From a virus, in IMG/VR virus record IMGVR_UViG_3300018081_000002, positions 1 through 48,449 of that record: a stretch of 48,449 bases of DNA. The stretch is one strand, 5' to 3'. Both the position numbers and the translations under genes were made by a program. This document shows positions 27,099 through 34,741 of this stretch, piece after piece. How positions within the stretch are numbered: the first letter of the stretch is position 1; every line of letters begins with the position of its first letter. The notes under the pieces are model-generated. The model was given only the letters and a program-made list of their open reading frames with translations. It was not told the DNA's origin and ran no database searches.

Positions 27099-27205
27099 CA
27101 ATTCTCGAAGTTGCTGTCCTCCTCATCGTCATCACGTTCGTCTTCCTCTTCCTAGGCGCGTTGTACATGATCAAGAGCAAGGGGCGCAACGGCCGCGATC
27201 GCTAG
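27095..27205 (+). CDS. Small single-span membrane protein
   Basis: A 36-residue frame from GTG 27095 (overlapping the previous TGA). One transmembrane segment, VAVLLIVITFVFLFLGALY, is followed by a strongly basic tail (KSKGRNGRDR). The shape fits a pinholin or small lysis accessory but its position between terL and the portal is unusual for a lysis gene. The next dispersed repeat begins directly after its stop. Confidence 0.55.
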   Translation: MTILEVAVLLIVITFVFLFLGALYMIKSKGRNGRDR

Positions 27206-27218
27206 TTGGTGGGGGGTA
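27206..27218 (+). repeat. Dispersed G-tract repeat, copy 16
   Basis: Exact TTGGTGGGGGGTA followed by TTGTTTCC and then the ATG of the next gene. It abuts the preceding stop codon. No other ribosome binding site is present, so the G6 run may pair with the anti-Shine-Dalgarno sequence through one G-U pair. Confidence 0.92.
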
Positions 27219-27226
27219 TTGTTTCC

Positions 27227-27469
27227 ATGGCTAAGAAAAAGTGGGCAGACGTCAGGGACAAGGTCCTCGGCGCGAAAGGGGAGAAGAAGGATGAAGAAGA
27301 TGAAGCCGTCGAAGTCAGCACCAAAGGGAAACCCAAAAAAGCAACGGCGAGGCGCAGCGTCGTCCGGGAAGAAAGGGAGCAAGTAAAGAAGGTCCCGGCC
27401 GCCGTCCGCAACGCCCGGCCGGCGCTAGGCAAGCAGAGCACTTCGCGGGCGTGGACTTACCATGATTGA
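27227..27469 (+). CDS. Hypothetical highly charged protein
   Basis: An 80-residue protein rich in Lys, Glu and Arg (EKKDEEDEAVEVSTKGKPKK, SVVREEREQVKKVPAAVRN), likely disordered or helical. It precedes and overlaps the portal gene by eight bases. It may be a small packaging or head-assembly factor. The ATG at 27227 lies nine bases after the dispersed repeat; the TTG inside the repeat is in frame, so a longer product beginning LVGGIVS is possible. Confidence 0.6.
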   Translation: MAKKKWADVRDKVLGAKGEKKDEEDEAVEVSTKGKPKKATARRSVVREEREQVKKVPAAVRNARPALGKQSTSRAWTYHD

Positions 27470-29381
27470 ACCACTTCCTCTCGTTCTCGAGCCCGCGCAA
27501 GAAGACGCACTGCGTGTCCGCGTGCGGGAGGAGCTGTCTTCCGCGACGGAGACTCACGCGAAGCGTGAAGAACGCTTCGCGAATTTCCTCCGTGCGTACA
27601 AGTTCAGGCCCAAGACCGAGAAGAAGGACTTCCCGTGGCCTGGTGCCAGCAACGTCGTAGTACCCCTCGTCAAGATCACGATCGACGCGGTTGTCGCGAG
27701 GCTGCAGAAAGCGATCATGGGCACCCCGGACCTGGTGGAGGTCACCATCAAAGCGGCCCAGTGGGAGCCCATGGAAAGGGACATACGGGATTGGCTAACA
27801 TGGTTCGTGGAGAACGGTGGCCTGAAGTCCGGCCTGCGCACGATCGCTTTCGACATGGGCCTGTGTGGCGACAGCTTTGTCCTTCCTCGGTGGATCAAGA
27901 GGGAGCGGGACAGCCATATGTACGATCCGAGTGGGAACATCGTGACGGTTCCCATAGTGGAGTACGAAGGTGTATTCTGGCATGTAGCCTCTCCCTCGGA
28001 TGTGCTCTATCCCAATGGATTTGACGAGTGGGGCCAGCTTCCCTGGAAGGCGATCAAGCATCGATACACCTGGGCCGAGTTGAAGCGGAAGGAGGCGAAG
28101 GGCGACTTCGAGGACGTAGGGCGGATTCGCAGCACCTCCAAGGAGCGTAGCGACCCGGCTTGGCGGGCCAGAGCGGAGAACAGCGAGACCACCGGGACTA
28201 CCTCCACCCTGTACGAGCTGTACGAGATCCATGGCTTGTGGGAGATCCCTCCGGCCGAGGATGCAGGGGACGAGGCGGAGCCAGTGTTCGAGGAGTTGAT
28301 CCTCACCTACAGCCTGGACGGGGATTGCTTCCTCAGCATGGTCTACAACCCCTTCTTCGGGAAGGCCCACCACATCGTGAAAGTGCCCTTCCTCAACCAG
28401 GCCCACGAAGTGCAGGGACAGAGTGTCGCGGAGCAGTGCCTCCCCTTCCAAGACGAGGCCAGCACTGCGCACAACCAGAAGATCGACGCCGCCACCGCGG
28501 CCAACGCAGGGATCGTGGTGGTTAGCGAGGAGTCGACACTCGGACCCCAGCAGGAGATCTATCCGGGCGCCCGTATCGTGACGCCCAACCCGGACAAGGA
28601 CGTCCGCATCCTCCACATGAGCGAGCCCGGTCCCGCGATCCAACGCGTGGAGGACCAGGCGGCCTTCCTCGCGGAGAAGTCTAGTGGGATGTCCTCCTAC
28701 AACCTCGGCATGGAATCCAGCATTGTCGGATCTCGAGCAACTGCTACTGGAACAACTGCTCTTATCTCCGAAGGTAACATCCGACAGTGGGTATCAATCG
28801 ATGATATGCGAGATGCTCTTGCGGAGCTCTTGTATCTTACAATCCAGCTCGAGCAGCAATATCGCCCCGAGGGGCACGAGTACGTTCCCGGGAAACGGAT
28901 TGTGTTCCCTCAGGGAGACGTGCGGTCTTCTCTTGGACTTCGTTTGAAGGTCACCAGCGAGCAGGTGAATCGGGAGTTGGAGCTCCAGAACCTGCAGATG
29001 TTGATGACCGTGCTCAACGACTACTACATGCGCCTCTCGCAGGCCGCGATGATGATGTTCAACCCGCAAGTGCCTCCACAGGCCAAGCAGACCAGCTTCA
29101 TGATCATGATGGCCTCTCAGGACCTGATCCGCAGGTACGTGGAGCGCTTCGACGTGGAGAACGTCGAAACCATAGTGCCAAACATCCAGACAATTTTGCA
29201 GGGAGTTGCAGGTGCCCCACCCCCAGAGCTTGGCGGCGTTCCAGGAGCTCCCCCCGCGGGCCCACAGATGGGTCCTGGAATGGCTCCAGGAGGAGGAGCA
29301 GGCATGCTACCGCCGAATGCGGCTGGCGGACTCCCCGGAGGAGCTCCGGCAGGAGCAGGGGGCATGCCGCCTGTTATGTAA
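27462..29381 (+). CDS. Portal protein
   Basis: A 639-residue protein placed directly after the terminase genes, with the layout of podovirus-type portals: DFPWPGASNVVVPLVKITID near residue 58, a central core with GDCFLSMVYNPFFGKAHHIV, the tunnel-helix region (NQKIDAATAANAGIVVV) and EKSSGMSSYNLGMES. The last 45 residues are a Gly/Pro/Ala/Met-rich tail (GPQMGPGMAPGGGAGM). It forms the dodecameric DNA gate. The low-complexity tail coincides with a second open frame (29206-29451). Confidence 0.88.
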   Translation: MIEPLPLVLEPAQEDALRVRVREELSSATETHAKREERFANFLRAYKFRPKTEKKDFPWPGASNVVVPLVKITIDAVVARLQKAIMGTPDLVEVTIKAAQWEPMERDIRDWLTWFVENGGLKSGLRTIAFDMGLCGDSFVLPRWIKRERDSHMYDPSGNIVTVPIVEYEGVFWHVASPSDVLYPNGFDEWGQLPWKAIKHRYTWAELKRKEAKGDFEDVGRIRSTSKERSDPAWRARAENSETTGTTSTLYELYEIHGLWEIPPAEDAGDEAEPVFEELILTYSLDGDCFLSMVYNPFFGKAHHIVKVPFLNQAHEVQGQSVAEQCLPFQDEASTAHNQKIDAATAANAGIVVVSEESTLGPQQEIYPGARIVTPNPDKDVRILHMSEPGPAIQRVEDQAAFLAEKSSGMSSYNLGMESSIVGSRATATGTTALISEGNIRQWVSIDDMRDALAELLYLTIQLEQQYRPEGHEYVPGKRIVFPQGDVRSSLGLRLKVTSEQVNRELELQNLQMLMTVLNDYYMRLSQAAMMMFNPQVPPQAKQTSFMIMMASQDLIRRYVERFDVENVETIVPNIQTILQGVAGAPPPELGGVPGAPPAGPQMGPGMAPGGGAGMLPPNAAGGLPGGAPAGAGGMPPVM

Positions 29382-29451
29382 GTTACACGCAGACCTGAGA
29401 AGGTCGTTAGAAGCAGTGGCGCGACGCGCCCAGGAGAGTATCGATGCCTAA
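29206..29451 (+). CDS. Possible gene overlapping the portal 3' end
   Basis: An 81-residue frame in a different phase, two-thirds inside the portal gene. It has the look of a real helical protein: AHRWVLEWLQEEEQACYRRM, SPEELRQEQGACRLLCKLHA. The portal in this stretch is only Gly/Pro/Ala repeats, so the DNA may be constrained by this frame. It ends eight bases into the next gene. The start is uncertain (TTG 29206 with GGGAG too close). Confidence 0.5.
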   Translation: MQVPHPQSLAAFQELPPRAHRWVLEWLQEEEQACYRRMRLADSPEELRQEQGACRLLCKLHADLRRSLEAVARRAQESIDA

Positions 29452-30259
29452 GGTTGACGAGAACGGGATCATTACGGAGGGGCGATTCCAGGGGTACCGT
29501 GCCGTAGACGTGCTCGAGTTCGCGGAGTCGGTGGAAACAAACTCCGCGGGCGGGGAAGGCACGCCTCCAGGAGGTACAGCGCCCAGGCCCCCTCTGGATC
29601 CGAGTGCAAAGCTCAACGCAGACTCCACTGGTCGGGTGGACAGGACAATGATGCTCCTGGCAAGCCAGCAGGAGAAAGCGGACGAGGATGCATTCGCCGC
29701 GACGGTGTCGGATTACGATCGGCCGGTTCCCGGACTCGTGCCCGAGAAGACCTACAGGCAGGTAATCGCGGAGACCAAGGCGGGGATGAGCATCGAGCAG
29801 CGGATCCAACAGGGATTCCACCGGCGGGTGTACATTCTGGTGAAAACTCAGCAGGACCCGGACGCAATGGCCCGAGTGGTCAGGCGGGACCCTGAGCCTA
29901 CACCCGCAGAAGAGGAAGAGGCTGCAGAGGAACCTACTCCCTCCCCTCGTAACGAGGTCCCCGATCTTCCGCCCGAGCCGAAACCTGCGGCAAAAGCGGC
30001 CCCTCCCAAGAAGGCCTCTGGACCTGCGGCCCCGACCCCGGGGGCTCGGGCGGAACCCAAGGCGTCGGCCAAGCCGACCCTGCAGCTCAACGACAAGATC
30101 CGCCGTTTCACGAAGAAGATGGGCCTCAACGAGGGCGAGTACCTGTTGGAGCTCCAACGCCGTGGCTTTACCCAGGCGGATGTGGACAGATATAGCACTG
30201 GTGTTGGTCCCACGAGGCCCGCTGGTAGAAAGAGTGTGTTTGACTATGTCGATGAATGA
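29444..30259 (+). CDS. Putative capsid scaffolding protein
   Basis: A 271-residue acidic protein with a Pro/Ala/Glu-rich middle (TPAEEEEAAEEPTPSPRN, PPKKASGPAAPTPGARAE) and a compact C-terminal domain (LNDKIRRFTKKMGLNEGEYL), typical of scaffolds whose C-terminus contacts the coat. It sits between portal and capsid genes, the usual place. No family motif is decisive. Confidence 0.6.
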   Translation: MPKVDENGIITEGRFQGYRAVDVLEFAESVETNSAGGEGTPPGGTAPRPPLDPSAKLNADSTGRVDRTMMLLASQQEKADEDAFAATVSDYDRPVPGLVPEKTYRQVIAETKAGMSIEQRIQQGFHRRVYILVKTQQDPDAMARVVRRDPEPTPAEEEEAAEEPTPSPRNEVPDLPPEPKPAAKAAPPKKASGPAAPTPGARAEPKASAKPTLQLNDKIRRFTKKMGLNEGEYLLELQRRGFTQADVDRYSTGVGPTRPAGRKSVFDYVDE

Positions 30260-30680
30260 CAGGCTTTTCGTACCCAAGCCCGAGGCCGGCTGGCGCTATC
30301 GGTGGGTGAACACCCGGGACCACGTAGTTCGTGAAAGGTTGTCGCAGGGGTTCGAATTCGTCACGGACCCCGAATCACCCTTGCCCCCAGGGACCGCGGT
30401 GGCCCTAGGGCAACAGACAGGATCTCCTGCAGCGGGCGGGAGTATCACGCGTGGGGACGTCGTCCTCATGCGGATGCGTAATGAGGCCTTCGAGGAGAGA
30501 ATCGCAGCCCCGAAGCGCGAAGCACGAGAGCGGCAGAAAGCCTCCTTCGACACCATGGTCGCGCAGTCAAACGAGAATGCGCAGCGGCTCATGCGGGCCG
30601 CAGGCCTGAAGGGTGTACCCAAGCAAGTGGTTTACGAGACCTCGAGCGAAGCCTCGTTCGAGGAAGACTCGAAGAAGTGA
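30246..30680 (+). CDS. Hypothetical head-region protein
   Basis: A 144-residue protein from ATG 30246 (an ATG six bases later is possible). Its start, RLFVPKPEAGWRYRWVNTRD, resembles small proteins found next to scaffolds in other phages, followed by GFEFVTDPE and a charged helical end. It may act in capsid assembly, which is inferred from position. Overlaps the scaffold gene by 14 bases. Confidence 0.55.
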   Translation: MSMNDRLFVPKPEAGWRYRWVNTRDHVVRERLSQGFEFVTDPESPLPPGTAVALGQQTGSPAAGGSITRGDVVLMRMRNEAFEERIAAPKREARERQKASFDTMVAQSNENAQRLMRAAGLKGVPKQVVYETSSEASFEEDSKK

Positions 30681-30698
30681 GCCTTCGGCCAACGTAAG

Positions 30699-30711
30699 TT
30701 GGTGGGGGGTA
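30699..30711 (+). repeat. Dispersed G-tract repeat, copy 17
   Basis: Exact TTGGTGGGGGGTA followed by TCTCTTCC, between two rightward genes and upstream of a separate AAGGAGG ribosome binding site. It is preceded by a small GCC-TTC-GGC hairpin (30681-30689). Confidence 0.92.
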
Positions 30712-30736
30712 TCTCTTCCAGATTAAGGAGGGCTGA

Positions 30737-31246
30737 ATGCCAACGCAAGCGAAGTTTGAGTTCCGCTCTGTGCGGACCATCTTCGGGACACCGATACCCA
30801 AGCAGCACTTTCCCGAGGGTGCAACGGAGACGTTCAAGAAGGGCGCTGTCTGTTTCGTAGGAACAGACGGAATGCTCACGGAGTGCGCGGCGGCGCCGGC
30901 ACTCGTGATGGGCATCGCGACAGCGGATGCGAAGAACACGACCGCGGAGGGCAAGGTCAACCAGATCGTGGAGCTTGCCAGTCCCGGGGTCCTGTACCGA
31001 GGGTACTTGGACACGATCGCGTCGGAAGGGACCGGCGTCGGCACGCTGGCCATGATCGGACAGGCTCACGGTGTCGTGAAGTCGGCCACCGGGGGAATCT
31101 GGTTCGTCAGCACAACGGACATCACGAACGATCAGGTCGTGATCTGGCAGTTCTGGGACGGGGACAACAACAAGTTCGACGACCAGCGTTCACACGTTCT
31201 TTTCCACTGGAATTCCTCCAAGTGGCAAGGGAACGTCGGATACTAG
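30737..31246 (+). CDS. Putative capsid decoration or head protein
   Basis: A 169-residue protein just before the major capsid gene. ATG 30737 has AAGGAGG seven bases upstream, a very strong site that suggests high expression. The sequence is beta-rich (FKKGAVCFVGTDGMLTE, ALVMGIATADAKNTTAEGKV) and resembles capsid-stabilising proteins that precede the coat gene in other podoviruses. The role is inferred. Confidence 0.6.
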   Translation: MPTQAKFEFRSVRTIFGTPIPKQHFPEGATETFKKGAVCFVGTDGMLTECAAAPALVMGIATADAKNTTAEGKVNQIVELASPGVLYRGYLDTIASEGTGVGTLAMIGQAHGVVKSATGGIWFVSTTDITNDQVVIWQFWDGDNNKFDDQRSHVLFHWNSSKWQGNVGY

Positions 31247-31261
31247 GAAAGGAGGATCTAA

Positions 31262-32182
31262 ATGGCAGTCACAACTGGTGGATTCTCCGAGCTCCTCGCC
31301 CCTGGCCTTTACGAGGTCATGTTCAACGAGATGGAGGCTACGCCCCCCTCGTGGGTCCCAATCTTCAACGTGCGTGACTCGAAGCGCGCGTACGAAGAGG
31401 ACTTCAAGATGGCGGGCCTCGGCTCCATGGTCCTCAAGCCCGAGGGGACCGCAACGACGTTCGATGACCCCCTGAAGGGCAACATCGTCCGTTACACCCA
31501 CTCGAGCTACGGCCTGGGCTTCCGCATCACGCGGGAGATGTACGACGACGATCTCTACGACATCATGAACGACATGTCGGCGGAGCTGGCACGCAGCGCC
31601 GCTTACAAGATCGAGATCGATGCGTGGAGCGTCCTCAACAACGCGTTCAACCCCGCGTTCCCCGGTGCCGACGGTCTCCCGCTGTGCCACACTGCGCATC
31701 CGAGGTTGGACGGCGTGGGCACCATCGCCAACAGGCCGAGTCCGGACGTCGACTTCAGCATGACTGCGTATCAGGCTGCGATCGACAGCTTCCGGAACAT
31801 GGTCGACGACAGGGGCAGGCCCCTGAACCTGGAGCCCACGATCCTCCTGATCGGGCCGGAGAACGAGTGGGCCGCGCGTGAGGTCATGGAGTCGGAGTTC
31901 AAGCCGTACACCGCGAACAACGAGGTGAACGTGCTGAAGTCGGGTGATCGTACGTATCAGGTCGTCCGCTACTTCACGGACCCCGATCAGTGGTTCCTCA
32001 TGGCTCCGAAGAAGCAGCGCAGGGCCCGCGGCGGCCACGATCTGAAGTTCTGGTGGAGGACGCGGCCGGAGTACGGCAACGCCGATGACTTCCTCACGGG
32101 CGACGCGATGTTCAAGACCTTCTCGCGCTACAGCCGAGGCTTCTCGGAGTGGCGGGGAGTGTACGGTTCGAGCGGAGGCTAG
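31262..32182 (+). CDS. Major capsid protein (Mu gpT-like fold)
   Basis: A 306-residue protein with AAGGAGG ahead of its ATG. It has the pattern of HK97-fold coats of the Mu gpT-like group: FSELLAPGLYEVMFNEMEAT at the N-terminus, a YGLGFRITREMYDDDLYDIM spine-helix region, ELARSAAYKIEIDAWSVLNN, DGLPLCHTAHP and a C-terminal DLKFWWRTRPEYGNADDFLT. It forms the icosahedral shell. Confidence 0.85.
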   Translation: MAVTTGGFSELLAPGLYEVMFNEMEATPPSWVPIFNVRDSKRAYEEDFKMAGLGSMVLKPEGTATTFDDPLKGNIVRYTHSSYGLGFRITREMYDDDLYDIMNDMSAELARSAAYKIEIDAWSVLNNAFNPAFPGADGLPLCHTAHPRLDGVGTIANRPSPDVDFSMTAYQAAIDSFRNMVDDRGRPLNLEPTILLIGPENEWAAREVMESEFKPYTANNEVNVLKSGDRTYQVVRYFTDPDQWFLMAPKKQRRARGGHDLKFWWRTRPEYGNADDFLTGDAMFKTFSRYSRGFSEWRGVYGSSGG

Positions 32183-32185
32183 GCG

Positions 32186-32602
32186 ATGGGTGCCACCTCT
32201 TTCGGCTCGATCGTAACCACCGAGGCGCCTGGTGTGATGACCTTTACCAGCCCGTCGACTATCACGACGGCTGGAGTGGTCACCTACACCGCGCAGCAGC
32301 TACTCGGTGGTCTGATCCTCAGAGACCCGAACGGTGCGTCAAGGAACGACTTGTTCCCTCCTGCAGCTGACATCGTTGCAGCTCTGCAGGCCTCCCTCGG
32401 AGTCCCGCCTACCCCTGGCATGTCGTTCAACTTCAGCGTCCGCAACACGGCGGACGCTGCGGAGACGATCAACTTCGGAACGCAGGCAGGGCTAACGCTC
32501 AGTGGTACGATGACCTTGGCGCAGAACAACACGCGGCAATTCAGCGCAGTGGTCACCTCGACGGGGGTGACGATCTACAGCCTGGGCACTTTCGTCCACT
32601 GA
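32186..32602 (+). CDS. Putative capsid-associated beta-sandwich protein
   Basis: A 138-residue Thr/Ala-rich protein (VMTFTSPSTITTAGVVTYTA, RNTADAAETINFGTQAGLTL) that looks all-beta, as head decoration proteins do. It lies three bases after the capsid gene. Similar sequences occur in surface-exposed viral or bacterial structures; the role is inferred. Confidence 0.5.
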   Translation: MGATSFGSIVTTEAPGVMTFTSPSTITTAGVVTYTAQQLLGGLILRDPNGASRNDLFPPAADIVAALQASLGVPPTPGMSFNFSVRNTADAAETINFGTQAGLTLSGTMTLAQNNTRQFSAVVTSTGVTIYSLGTFVH

Positions 32603-32611
32603 GGAAGTCAG

Positions 32612-32755
32612 GTGCTTCCACAGGACAGGGAGCAACGGAAAACTGTCTTGTGGAGGCTCCTCCTATACCTAGGGGAGCTTGCACGAAGTGGGAACTCGAC
32701 CGCAGCGGCGGAGTTTCGACTCCATGCAAGACGTTGGAGACAAGAGTTCACTTGA
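32612..32755 (+). CDS. Small basic protein
   Basis: A 47-residue frame in a gap that otherwise has no gene. GTG 32612 has GAGGA five bases upstream, overlapping the previous stop. The protein is Arg/Leu-rich and helical (TVLWRLLLYLGELARSG, EFRLHARRWRQEF). Function unknown. Confidence 0.45.
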   Translation: MLPQDREQRKTVLWRLLLYLGELARSGNSTAAAEFRLHARRWRQEFT

Positions 32756-32798
32756 CCTACGAGTGAATCCGCGCTGGCAGCGCTGGAAAGGATGATCA

Positions 32799-33077
32799 GT
32801 GGCAACTATAACTAAGGGCCGGAGCCTCATCTTCAACGCGGCCGGGGACCGGTACGACCCCGTCGTGCACTGTCGTAGCGTGGTCCTGCAGACCAACGCT
32901 GGCGTGGCAGGGGACGCGTTGACCATCACGGATGGAGCAGGAGACGTGATCTTCCACTACCGGACGAAGAACACGGTGGACGAAGTGGACTTCTTGCAGG
33001 GGAACCCCTACTCCTGTCGTGGGATGGTCGTCACCTCGATGCCTGCAGGGGGCCAGGTCCTTATCCTCCTCCGTTGA
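32799..33077 (+). CDS. Hypothetical head or connector protein
   Basis: A 92-residue beta-rich protein from GTG 32799 (AAAGGA nine bases upstream): RSLIFNAAGDRYDPVVHCRS and DVIFHYRTKNTVDEVDFLQG. Not recognised. A dispersed repeat variant begins right after the stop. Confidence 0.55.
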   Translation: MATITKGRSLIFNAAGDRYDPVVHCRSVVLQTNAGVAGDALTITDGAGDVIFHYRTKNTVDEVDFLQGNPYSCRGMVVTSMPAGGQVLILLR

Positions 33078-33090
33078 TTAGTGGGGGGTA
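33078..33090 (+). repeat. Dispersed G-tract repeat, variant copy
   Basis: TTAGTGGGGGGTA (one mismatch) followed by TTGTTTCTGG, directly after a stop codon. Confidence 0.8.
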
Positions 33091-33124
33091 TTGTTTCTGG
33101 TATGTGTCAGTAAAAGGAGAGAAT

Positions 33125-33652
33125 ATGTCACATTCGCGTCTAGCGTACATCACGTTCGTCGACGGTGGCCCGGTCGATCCGGGCTTCGGGCAGCAGCCTC
33201 CCGTTGACCCCGGGTACGGTCGCCCGGGCGGCGGATGGAGCCCTGTCGATCCGGGCTTCGGACAGGGTCGTCCGGTTCGCCCGGACAACGGCCTGCCCGT
33301 TGGCCCTCCGGGATCGATTGGCACGCTGCCAGTCTTCCCGTGGGATCCGACTGACCCCGGATTCGGGGTGGGTCGTCCTGAGCGTCCCGACAACAGTCTG
33401 CCTGGCAGCGGTGGCCGTCCCGACAACAGCTTGCCGGGTTCGGGCGGACGACCGGACAACTCGTTGCCGGGGAGCGGTGGACGCCCCGACAACTCGTTGC
33501 CGCCGACCGCGATCCGTCCCGGCTTGAAGCTCGTGGTGAAGTACCTCGCCTGCACGGGCTTGATCCTCGTGCCGGACAACGAGTTGCCGACGACGCCGCC
33601 GCCGACCACGGACAACACGCTGCCCGAGACGGGCGAACCGAAACCCGCGTAA
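33125..33652 (+). CDS. Pro/Gly-rich repeat protein
   Basis: A 175-residue protein from ATG 33125 (AAAAGGAGAG upstream). It has early PVDPGFGQ/PVDPGYGR repeats and then four tandem 11-residue units RPDNSLPGSGG (nucleotide period 33 bases at roughly 33383-33500), followed by a short beta-rich end (GLKLVVKYLACTGLILVPDN). The extended repeats suggest a surface fibre or flexible head decoration. Repeat number may vary between isolates. Confidence 0.65.
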   Translation: MSHSRLAYITFVDGGPVDPGFGQQPPVDPGYGRPGGGWSPVDPGFGQGRPVRPDNGLPVGPPGSIGTLPVFPWDPTDPGFGVGRPERPDNSLPGSGGRPDNSLPGSGGRPDNSLPGSGGRPDNSLPPTAIRPGLKLVVKYLACTGLILVPDNELPTTPPPTTDNTLPETGEPKPA

Positions 33653-33653
33653 C

Positions 33654-33666
33654 CTGGTGGGGGGTA
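33654..33666 (+). repeat. Dispersed G-tract repeat, variant copy
   Basis: CTGGTGGGGGGTA (one mismatch), directly after a stop codon. Its GGGGGTATC pairs with GATACCCCC seven bases later to make a 9-bp hairpin (33660-33684). A second small hairpin (CCTCC-TTTC-GGAGG) follows and covers the AGG likely used as the ribosome binding site of the next gene. Confidence 0.8.
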
Positions 33667-33700
33667 TCGTTTCTTGATACCCCCTCCTTTCGGAGGGCCT

Positions 33701-33883
33701 ATGGCGATCATTCCGTTGCTCCTCGCGGTCCTCGTCGTCTGCATCGTGATCTGGGCCACACGTTCCTTGACCGCAGCGTTCGGTGTGGGGGAGCCCATTT
33801 CCACCGTAATCATGGTTGTGGTGGTCCTGATCTGTCTCCTGTTCATCCTTAGCCGCCTCGGCCTCAACTTGGGGATCACGTAG
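33701..33883 (+). CDS. Two-span membrane protein, possible holin (Thivi_2564-like)
   Basis: A 60-residue protein with two hydrophobic segments (IIPLLLAVLVVCIVIWAT and VIMVVVVLICLLFILSRLGL) separated by a short polar loop. Size and shape fit a class II holin. Small two-span proteins annotated as Thivi_2564-type in proteobacteria and phages look similar; this is recalled, not searched. The upstream repeat-derived hairpins could limit its translation. Confidence 0.6.
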   Translation: MAIIPLLLAVLVVCIVIWATRSLTAAFGVGEPISTVIMVVVVLICLLFILSRLGLNLGIT

Positions 33884-33886
33884 GCC

Positions 33887-34123
33887 ATGCTGGATGTAAG
33901 GCAGACGAATCGGCGCTTCGGCGAGGAGTGGTACACCTGCCAGCGGTGCGGATTTCCGTATCCCCGGAGCAAGGTGATTGTCCAAAACGGTCTCGTTGTG
34001 TGCAGGGGCAGCGGAACGGTAGGCTGCATCGATGAGCCTGGTGCGGTTCCCGCGAGAGCGAGACTGACCCTTCCTCTCGAGCAGCCTATCGACCCCCTTC
34101 CTGAAGTGGTAGAGGACCTCTAG
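33887..34123 (+). CDS. Zinc-ribbon hypothetical protein
   Basis: A 78-residue protein with WYTCQRCGFPYPRSK near residue 15 and VCRGSGTVGC near residue 38, a zinc-ribbon pattern also seen in phage head-completion regions. It lies between the putative holin and the connector gene. Function unknown. Confidence 0.55.
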   Translation: MLDVRQTNRRFGEEWYTCQRCGFPYPRSKVIVQNGLVVCRGSGTVGCIDEPGAVPARARLTLPLEQPIDPLPEVVEDL

Positions 34124-34125
34124 CG

Positions 34126-34740
34126 ATGGCCAGACGCACGTTCACGGACGCCTCGGCGGAGCTGCTCCTGCGCTTGGGGAACAGAAGTGATGCGTTGGAC
34201 GCCCTGCGGGAGCAGTGGTTGAACGACGCGATGTTCAAGTGTGGGATGCAGTACGACCATCGGGAGCTGCAGCGGACTACGTCCCTTCCTCTCCTCGCGG
34301 ACACGGATACCGTGCCCACCCCTGCCGGGATGTGGTGGCCTGAGTGGTTGTACAATGAGACGGATGGGCGGCCCGTGACGGTCGGGGACAGGGACCTGAT
34401 CGAGGCTGTGGACAAGCAGACCACCACCCCCACCCGCTTCTATACGTGGGGCAACGCCTTTTTCTTCAACTCCGTTGCGGACGTGCAGAAGTCAATCCGT
34501 CTGTACTACGTGGAGAAGCCTCTCCGATGGGTCGGCGCGGCACAGTTGCCCTACGACGAGAATTACGACATCTTGGTGATGATGTGGGCGACGAAGCTGG
34601 GCCTCACGGCGCTACGGGATCTGGAGGAGGCTGGCGCTGTGGGCCAAGAGATCGGGATGTACACGAGCGGAATGCGATTCCCACTAAGGGAGCAGAGGAA
34701 GAACGACCGGCTGACCGGTGTCCAGGTGAAGTTCCGCTAA
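34126..34740 (+). CDS. Head-tail connector / adaptor protein
   Basis: A 204-residue protein whose position (after capsid genes, before the tail genes) and composition fit the adaptor or tail-tubular A group: LLLRLGNRSDALDALREQWL, WWPEWLYNETDG and DENYDILVMMWATKLGLTAL. It would seal the portal and attach the tail. No decisive motif is seen. Confidence 0.55.
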   Translation: MARRTFTDASAELLLRLGNRSDALDALREQWLNDAMFKCGMQYDHRELQRTTSLPLLADTDTVPTPAGMWWPEWLYNETDGRPVTVGDRDLIEAVDKQTTTPTRFYTWGNAFFFNSVADVQKSIRLYYVEKPLRWVGAAQLPYDENYDILVMMWATKLGLTALRDLEEAGAVGQEIGMYTSGMRFPLREQRKNDRLTGVQVKFR

Positions 34741-34741
34741 C

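Noticed and set aside
29117-30277. 386-codon leftward frame opposite portal and scaffold
   Set aside because: Shadow of real genes; no ribosome binding site and Arg/Leu-rich composition typical of antisense frames.
33061-34029. 322-codon leftward frame opposite the Pro/Gly repeat protein
   Set aside because: Mirrors the 33-base repeats on the other strand; not protein-like.
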